Of a stretch of DNA of 64,000 nt, positions 61,492-64,000 are shown piece after piece. Made by a program: the position numbers and the translations under genes. The notes under the pieces were generated by a model. It did not search any database and was not told the DNA's origin. It was given only the letters and a program-made list of their open reading frames with translations. The stretch is from assembly GCA_035760665.1 (NCBI GenBank), contig DASTSN010000117.1, positions 1 to 64,000 on the forward strand, in the 5' to 3' direction. Within the stretch, counting starts at the first letter, position 1, and every line of letters starts with the position of its first letter. The stretch comes from DASTSN01 sp035760665. Its GTDB lineage: Bacteria > Bacteroidota > Bacteroidia > Chitinophagales > Chitinophagaceae.

Positions 61492-61530
61492 CAAAGGTTG
61501 CAGTCACCGTTTAACTGCAACCTTTGTTTC
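61492..61530. terminator. Bidirectional terminator between the small-protein and TlpA-like genes
   Basis: A 13-bp perfect stem, CAAAGGTTGCAGT / ACTGCAACCTTTG, with a 9-nt loop that contains the stop codon of the minus-strand TlpA-like gene. It is followed by TTTCTTTC on the plus strand. Confidence 0.88.
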
Positions 61531-62742
61531 TTTCGGCGTTATCACAATCACATCCATCCATTTCGAGCCCTGCACCAGATCCAGCCCGGCTTGTCGTAGG
61601 CCATTCCTGAGAGCATCACGGTCACTTAATACGGCGCGGAATTTTATATCCACATACCCTTTAACACCTGTTTCATCAATAATTGGCTGATCTTGTACGT
61701 ATAGTACCTGCAGACTTTCAATTAATGGCCATAGCGGATGATTGGTTAAATCAACTGCGGCCTGGGTCACTGTGCCTTTTGTCTCTGTGTGCCTGCTCGC
61801 AATTCGTGAGGTATCGCCATCCGTTATAATAAGCCGCCAGTAGGGCATCAATCGTTTTTCCATTTTAGCTGTATACGGCAACGCACGATTCAGGTCGTCC
61901 TGAATATATTTTAAATAATCTTCCGGAGCAGGACGATCTTTAAATACTATCCGGTAATTATAAGCCTTGTCCATATCTATTGCCGGATTTCCCTGTGTAC
62001 TGTCAAATATGATTAACCTGGAAAAATGCTGATACAAACTATCTGTCGAAGACCAATATCTTTTACCGCAAAAAGCAAAAAAATAAAGTTGTTTCAGCGT
62101 AACACCGAGTGCCTGAAAATAATTTTTATCGAAGTCCACTGCAAACGGGGTTGCTACCGGGTCTGTTTTCGTCCAGTTTGTCAACTCAGACCGGAATAGA
62201 AAACTGGTGTCATGCTGATAGTTCTTTAGAAAACCGGTGAGTACATTGTCTGGCTGAAATGTTTTTCTCTCAATAGGATTGCCTTTTAAAAAGAGTTCTA
62301 TGTTTGAATTGCTTACTTCAAGGTTGCCGGTCAGGGCAACTATTTTTCCTGAACTATTTACCCAAATAAATGTAGGCAAATACCCGGTATTTATTTTATT
62401 CGGAAATATACTGTCCATAGCAACGCCAAAGTCAAGATCATACCATGTGGCAAATTGTTGGTATGTGTCCTCTATTGTCTTATCCTTTTTACCGATCAAA
62501 AAGAATTGTATTTCGTTGCCGAACTGAGCTTTCATTTTCTTTAGGAGAGGAAGAGAAGTAAAGCTTGTAGAGCAAAAAGAAGAAAATACTTCAATAATAG
62601 CAGGCACCCCCTTTTTCCATTCCTTTCCTATTGCAGGAGGAAGTTCCTTTAATGAAAGAATAGTTTCTGCTTCAATCGGCTGTGCATAGAGCAGCATTTT
62701 TGCATACAGGCAAAGGAATATTGTTACGATAAATCGTTTCAT
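61504..62742 (-). CDS. Exported TlpA-like thioredoxin-fold protein with a DUF3738-like C-terminal part
   Basis: 412 residues from the ATG at 62742. A signal peptide (MKRFIVTIFLCLYAKMLLYAQ) is followed by a thioredoxin-like region (about 40-150) in which the expected CxxC is FSSFCSTSF (Cys57, Ser60), one Cys only, with a later GYLPTFIWVN cis-Pro-like loop. The C-terminal 250 residues resemble DUF3738 (VDIKFRAVLSDRDALRNGLRQAGLDL). The protein is therefore probably not a standard disulphide reductase. Starts 20 nt after the SusD gene in the same direction. Confidence 0.8.
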   Translation of the reverse strand: MKRFIVTIFLCLYAKMLLYAQPIEAETILSLKELPPAIGKEWKKGVPAIIEVFSSFCSTSFTSLPLLKKMKAQFGNEIQFFLIGKKDKTIEDTYQQFATWYDLDFGVAMDSIFPNKINTGYLPTFIWVNSSGKIVALTGNLEVSNSNIELFLKGNPIERKTFQPDNVLTGFLKNYQHDTSFLFRSELTNWTKTDPVATPFAVDFDKNYFQALGVTLKQLYFFAFCGKRYWSSTDSLYQHFSRLIIFDSTQGNPAIDMDKAYNYRIVFKDRPAPEDYLKYIQDDLNRALPYTAKMEKRLMPYWRLIITDGDTSRIASRHTETKGTVTQAAVDLTNHPLWPLIESLQVLYVQDQPIIDETGVKGYVDIKFRAVLSDRDALRNGLRQAGLDLVQGSKWMDVIVITPKETKVAVKR

Positions 62743-62762
62743 ACTCAAAAGACTTTATTTGA

Positions 62763-64000
62763 TCAATAACCCGCATTCTGCACCATACCTGGGTGGCGCA
62801 GAATTTCTGTTTGTGGAATAGGAAACAACTGATCTGTTGAGGACCAGTTAGCGCCTTTTATTAATGGCATTACTGTATTGGCGCGGTTTGTTCTCACCAG
62901 GTCGAGCCAGCGATCAGCAAATTCACCGAAAAGCTCTACCCGCTTTTCTCTTATTATTGCATTCAGAATATCTTCTTTTGTTACCAGGGACAATGAAGGT
63001 AATCCTGCTCTGCCTCTGATGATGTTCAGATCCGTTAATGAAGGCACAAGTTTATCCTGCATGGCACGAGCTTCTGCACGGATCAGATATAATTCTGCCA
63101 ATCGAATCAGGGTAGTAAACTCCGTAAGCGATGGGGCGTTTTGTCCCACTTTGTATTTATGCAGCCAGTTATATTGTTGGCTGTTGTAAGTAGTGAATGT
63201 CACCCATGAACTTCTTCTGTTATCGCCGGTTTCAAAACTATCAACAAGGTTCTTCCTGACGCTAATGAAAAAAGGCCTGAATGAAGTAGGTTGCAAAAGC
63301 GCTCCCGCATAAGAATTAAACCCGGGAATAACCGGACGCAATTGCCAGATCACTTCAGGACTATTGCTTCTGAAGACCTGTTGCAAATTCGTGTTAAGTG
63401 AATACATGGACTGCTGTAGGACACTATCTGCTTCCGCCTCTGCCAATTCCCACTGTTTAGTAAACAGGTATGCCTTGGCAAGCATTGTTGCTGCCGCATA
63501 TTTATTAGGACGGACCCGCTCCGTCCCCGGCGTATTATCAGCATTCACATAGGTAGCAGACAGCAGGGATTTGCTTAATTTGAGATCGCTGATGATTTCA
63601 GGCAATAATTGACTGGCGGTTTGCTGCTGCTGTACTGAAGTAACCGTGTAGTCTGTAACCGTATTATAGGGAATGTTTCCGAAAAAATTCAACAAATAAA
63701 AATGACAAAAAGCCCGTACAAAATAAGCCTCACCTTGTAACTGCCGGCGCACTGCATCGCTTAACCCCTGGCTGGATGTCGTTCCCTCAAGAACCGAATT
63801 GGCCTGGTAGATATAATTATACAAAGAACTCCATAGCGAACCTATATTACTGTTTTCAGGAGTAATATTATTGTTTGCAATCGCAGTGGCCGTAGCCGAA
63901 CTACTATGATTATTCAATTCGTCGGAAGCAGTACCGGCATAAATAGTTACATTATAAGCTATGCCGGACTGTTCCATTTGTGTATATACAGATAGCATAG
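62763..64000 (-). CDS. RagB/SusD-family outer-membrane lipoprotein, N-terminus cut by window edge
   Basis: About 411 residues of a SusD-like nutrient-binding protein that continues beyond the right edge, where the signal peptide and first residues should lie. It shows the TPR-type helical half, LQGEAYFVRAFCHFYLLNFFGNIPY, and the late TRLAELYLIRAEARAMQ-like AELYLIRAEARAM, IIRGRAGLPSL, REKRVELFGEFADRWLDLVR, and PQTEILRHPGMVQN. It partners a SusC TonB-dependent porin, expected immediately upstream (to the right). Substrate cannot be predicted. Confidence 0.9.
   Translation of the reverse strand, partial: MLSVYTQMEQSGIAYNVTIYAGTASDELNNHSSSATATAIANNNITPENSNIGSLWSSLYNYIYQANSVLEGTTSSQGLSDAVRRQLQGEAYFVRAFCHFYLLNFFGNIPYNTVTDYTVTSVQQQQTASQLLPEIISDLKLSKSLLSATYVNADNTPGTERVRPNKYAAATMLAKAYLFTKQWELAEAEADSVLQQSMYSLNTNLQQVFRSNSPEVIWQLRPVIPGFNSYAGALLQPTSFRPFFISVRKNLVDSFETGDNRRSSWVTFTTYNSQQYNWLHKYKVGQNAPSLTEFTTLIRLAELYLIRAEARAMQDKLVPSLTDLNIIRGRAGLPSLSLVTKEDILNAIIREKRVELFGEFADRWLDLVRTNRANTVMPLIKGANWSSTDQLFPIPQTEILRHPGMVQNAGY

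Overview
The window looks like a chromosome segment from the Bacteroidota, most likely a Chitinophagaceae-type Sphingobacteriia/Chitinophagia relative. The basis is the CTnDOT-style conjugation genes, a SusD-type lipoprotein, promoters with the phylum's -33 TTTG / -7 TAnnTTTG layout, a DUF922 protease, and eukaryote-like citrate synthase. The genus cannot be fixed from the sequence alone.

Positions 1-17800 are chromosomal housekeeping genes in short operons: gatC (cut by the left edge), trpS, a deoxynucleoside kinase, a DUF922 protease, pckA, an M24 aminopeptidase, pssA-purS, rsmI, a PepSY-like secreted protein, an M1 metallopeptidase, an orphan LuxR-type response regulator, rsmG, a membrane glycosyltransferase, tgt, an LptF/G-type permease and gltA.

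Positions 17849-32717 form a deoxysugar utilisation island. A minus-strand set (lactonase, mutarotase, FAH-family hydrolase, SDR) fits a non-phosphorylated L-fucose or L-rhamnose route, without its dehydratase. A divergent plus-strand operon is a complete phosphorylated L-rhamnose route: rhaT transporter, aldolase/lactaldehyde-dehydrogenase fusion, rhaM, rhaI, kinase, and two exported alpha-L-rhamnosidases that release the sugar from glycans. No dedicated sugar regulator is visible. A lone formyltransferase follows.

Positions 33718-37083 are a copper module: an AraC-type regulator whose N-terminus carries a CxxC metal-binding motif, a CopA-type P-type ATPase, and a CopZ-like chaperone. Several nested inverted repeats precede copA.

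At 37148 the chromosome is interrupted. A 44-nt 3' fragment of tRNA-Ala(GGC) lies immediately before a tyrosine recombinase, marking the left end of an integrative conjugative element that was inserted in the tRNA anticodon loop. The element carries a minus-strand transfer operon (TraE, TraF, TraG, three TraI-like paralogues, TraJ, TraK, TraL, TraM, TraN). An 1841-residue methyltransferase/SNF2-helicase fusion with a DUF1896 protein sits inside the operon between TraE and TraF. No relaxase, coupling protein or second tRNA end is present, so the element continues past 64000 or is incomplete.

Positions 56843-64000, inside or next to the element, hold an AraC regulator, a small membrane protein, a lipoprotein with a glycine-rich linker and a possible papain-like domain, a Crp/Fnr regulator, a MauE-like redox membrane protein, two paralogous small exported proteins with a C-x7-C motif, a TlpA-like protein and a SusD protein cut by the right edge. 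The MauE / small Cys-peptide / TlpA / SusD group is the best candidate here for an undescribed envelope redox or uptake system.
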